This document shows positions 5,816 to 6,648 of a stretch of DNA of 6,648 nt, one piece after another (within the stretch, counting starts at the first letter, position 1; each line of letters opens with the position of its first letter). The stretch spans positions 1-6,648 of the forward strand of contig JAQUCQ010000187.1 of NCBI GenBank assembly GCA_028686145.1, in the 5' to 3' direction. The DNA is from Desulfuromonadaceae bacterium (GTDB lineage: Bacteria; Desulfobacterota; Desulfuromonadia; Geobacterales; Pseudopelobacteraceae). The position numbers were made by a program, and so were the translations under genes. Below the pieces are notes generated by a model that did not search any database, had not been told where the DNA came from, and was given only the letters and a program-made list of their open reading frames with translations.

Positions 5816-6616
5816 TCACAATGAGGTAGTTCCCGAGGCCTGAGCCGAGGCGGCGCTTTCACTGGTGCTGTTAACCGCCGTAACAACGTAATAATAGGTA
5901 GTGCCTGCAGTCAGGCCGGTATGTGTATAGGTTGTGCTGCTGATGCCACTAATCTTTGTTCCGTTAGCGGGGGTAACACCTGATACGGTTGACCAGTACA
6001 AATTATACGAAGTGGCGCCTGAAACCGGGTCCCAAGACAGGGTTTGCTGCTTGGCTACAGGTGCATTGGTCGTAGCAGTTGCCCTGACCGAAGCAGGGCT
6101 TTCACCAGCGCTGTTCACGGCTGTAACAATGTAATAATAAGTTGTCCCGGCGGCAAGTCCGGTCTGCACATATGAATTATTTGCAGAGGTTATCTTGGTC
6201 CCGGTAGTAGTAGTCACTCCTGAAGCGGTTGACCAGTAAATATTATACGCAGAGGCGCCGGAGACCGCCGTCCAGGAAAGGGAGACCTGATTGGCACCGC
6301 CGGTGGCACTTATCCCTGTAGGAGCAGCAGTAACCGCAGGAGGCGCGGCATTGGTCGTCGCCTTAACTTGGGGTGAAGCAGCGCTTTCTCCCACACTGTT
6401 GGCAGACGTAACAATAAAGTAGTAAGCAGTACCAGCGGAAAGACCGGTTTTTACAAATGGGCTGGTAATACCGGAAATTTTCGATCCGTTGGTAATCGTT
6501 ACCCCAGGAGTGGCCGACCAGTAAACATTATATGAGCTTGCCCCGGCAACTGCCGCCCAGGATAGTGTTACCTGGTTGCTACCACCGGCGGCACTGACTC
6601 CGGATGGTACTGCCGG
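5816..6616 (-). repeat. Three tandem fibronectin type III coding repeats of unequal length
   Basis: Unit 1 runs from about 6616 to 6350, unit 2 from about 6322 to 6080 and unit 3 from about 6064 to 5816. The LSW codons start at 6565, 6280 and 6040, so the pitch is 285 nt (95 residues) and then 240 nt (80 residues). The DNA itself is similar: GACCAGTA recurs at 5991, 6231 and 6516 with the same spacing. Unit 3 lacks the PTGISATGG-type opening strand and starts directly with a short APVAKQQT linker. Confidence 0.85.
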
Positions 6617-6648
6617 TACTGTCGGACTGGGAACGGCATCAAGGGTAG
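5816..6648 (-). CDS. Fibronectin type III repeat protein, C-terminal 276 residues (5' end outside window)
   Basis: The frame is open from the right edge (first full codon at 6646) to TGA at 5818-5816, so only the C-terminus is seen. After a Pro/Val/Thr-rich linker come three fibronectin type III domains, each with the strand-B tryptophan (LSW), a Y-N-(V/I/L)-YWS strand, TGL(S/A/T)AGT(A/T)YY and a YY(F/I/V)(I/V)T strand ending in NS. The protein is rich in Ser, Thr, Gly and Ala with no Cys, typical of exported or surface proteins; such domains often bind carbohydrate or protein, or serve as spacers. No LPXTG or PEP-CTERM-type anchor is present: it simply ends ASGTTSL. The signal peptide and any catalytic domain would lie upstream, outside the window. 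The GTG at 6394 is only an internal valine codon (NSVGES). It converges on the small gene and shares its terminator. Confidence 0.88.
   Translation of the reverse strand, partial: TLDAVPSPTVPAVPSGVSAAGGSNQVTLSWAAVAGASSYNVYWSATPGVTITNGSKISGITSPFVKTGLSAGTAYYFIVTSANSVGESAASPQVKATTNAAPPAVTAAPTGISATGGANQVSLSWTAVSGASAYNIYWSTASGVTTTTGTKITSANNSYVQTGLAAGTTYYYIVTAVNSAGESPASVRATATTNAPVAKQQTLSWDPVSGATSYNLYWSTVSGVTPANGTKISGISSTTYTHTGLTAGTTYYYVVTAVNSTSESAASAQASGTTSL

Overview
The window looks like an accessory or boundary segment of a chromosome from a Geobacter-like member of the Desulfuromonadota. This is inferred from gene style only: a decaying HDOD-domain protein, a membrane-anchored PAS hybrid histidine kinase and a fibronectin type III repeat protein are all typical of that group. 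There is no rRNA, tRNA or CRISPR array, and no marker gene that fixes the taxon.

Layout, left to right. (1) At 1-118 is the upstream end of an IS3-family-like insertion sequence whose orfA reads leftward out of the window. (2) It abuts a '+' strand HDOD-domain gene (about 119-722) that has lost its N-terminal part and carries a one-base frameshift near 415-430, so it is a pseudogene. This stretch is clearly more AT-rich than the rest. (3) A leftward ketopantoate-reductase-family gene (860-1795). (4) Divergent from it across about 200 bp, a rightward hybrid sensor kinase (1992-3776) with two membrane helices, PAS, HisKA, HATPase and receiver domains. (5) Convergent with the kinase, a leftward YegD-like Hsp70 ATPase without a substrate-binding domain (3896-5182), which probably starts at a TTG placed by a strong Shine-Dalgarno. 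(6) An intergenic region with a candidate micro-ORF remnant on the '-' strand (5305-5367). (7) A small rightward orphan gene of unknown function (5417-5635) with its own extended -10 promoter candidate and a strong terminator (5651-5684). (8) The C-terminal 276 residues of a leftward protein built of three fibronectin type III repeats (5816-6648), open at the window edge.

The genes alternate in direction and none forms an operon with its neighbour, so each appears to be its own transcription unit. No common pathway links them. PanE would make pantoate for coenzyme A, the kinase would sense a membrane or cytoplasmic signal, the Hsp70-like protein is an ATPase of uncertain client, and the FN3 protein is probably exported. 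I found no clear undescribed multi-gene system. The points most worth a second look are the decayed HDOD gene next to the IS end, the small orphan gene at 5417, and the micro-ORF with a perfectly placed ribosome site but an ATC where a start codon should be.
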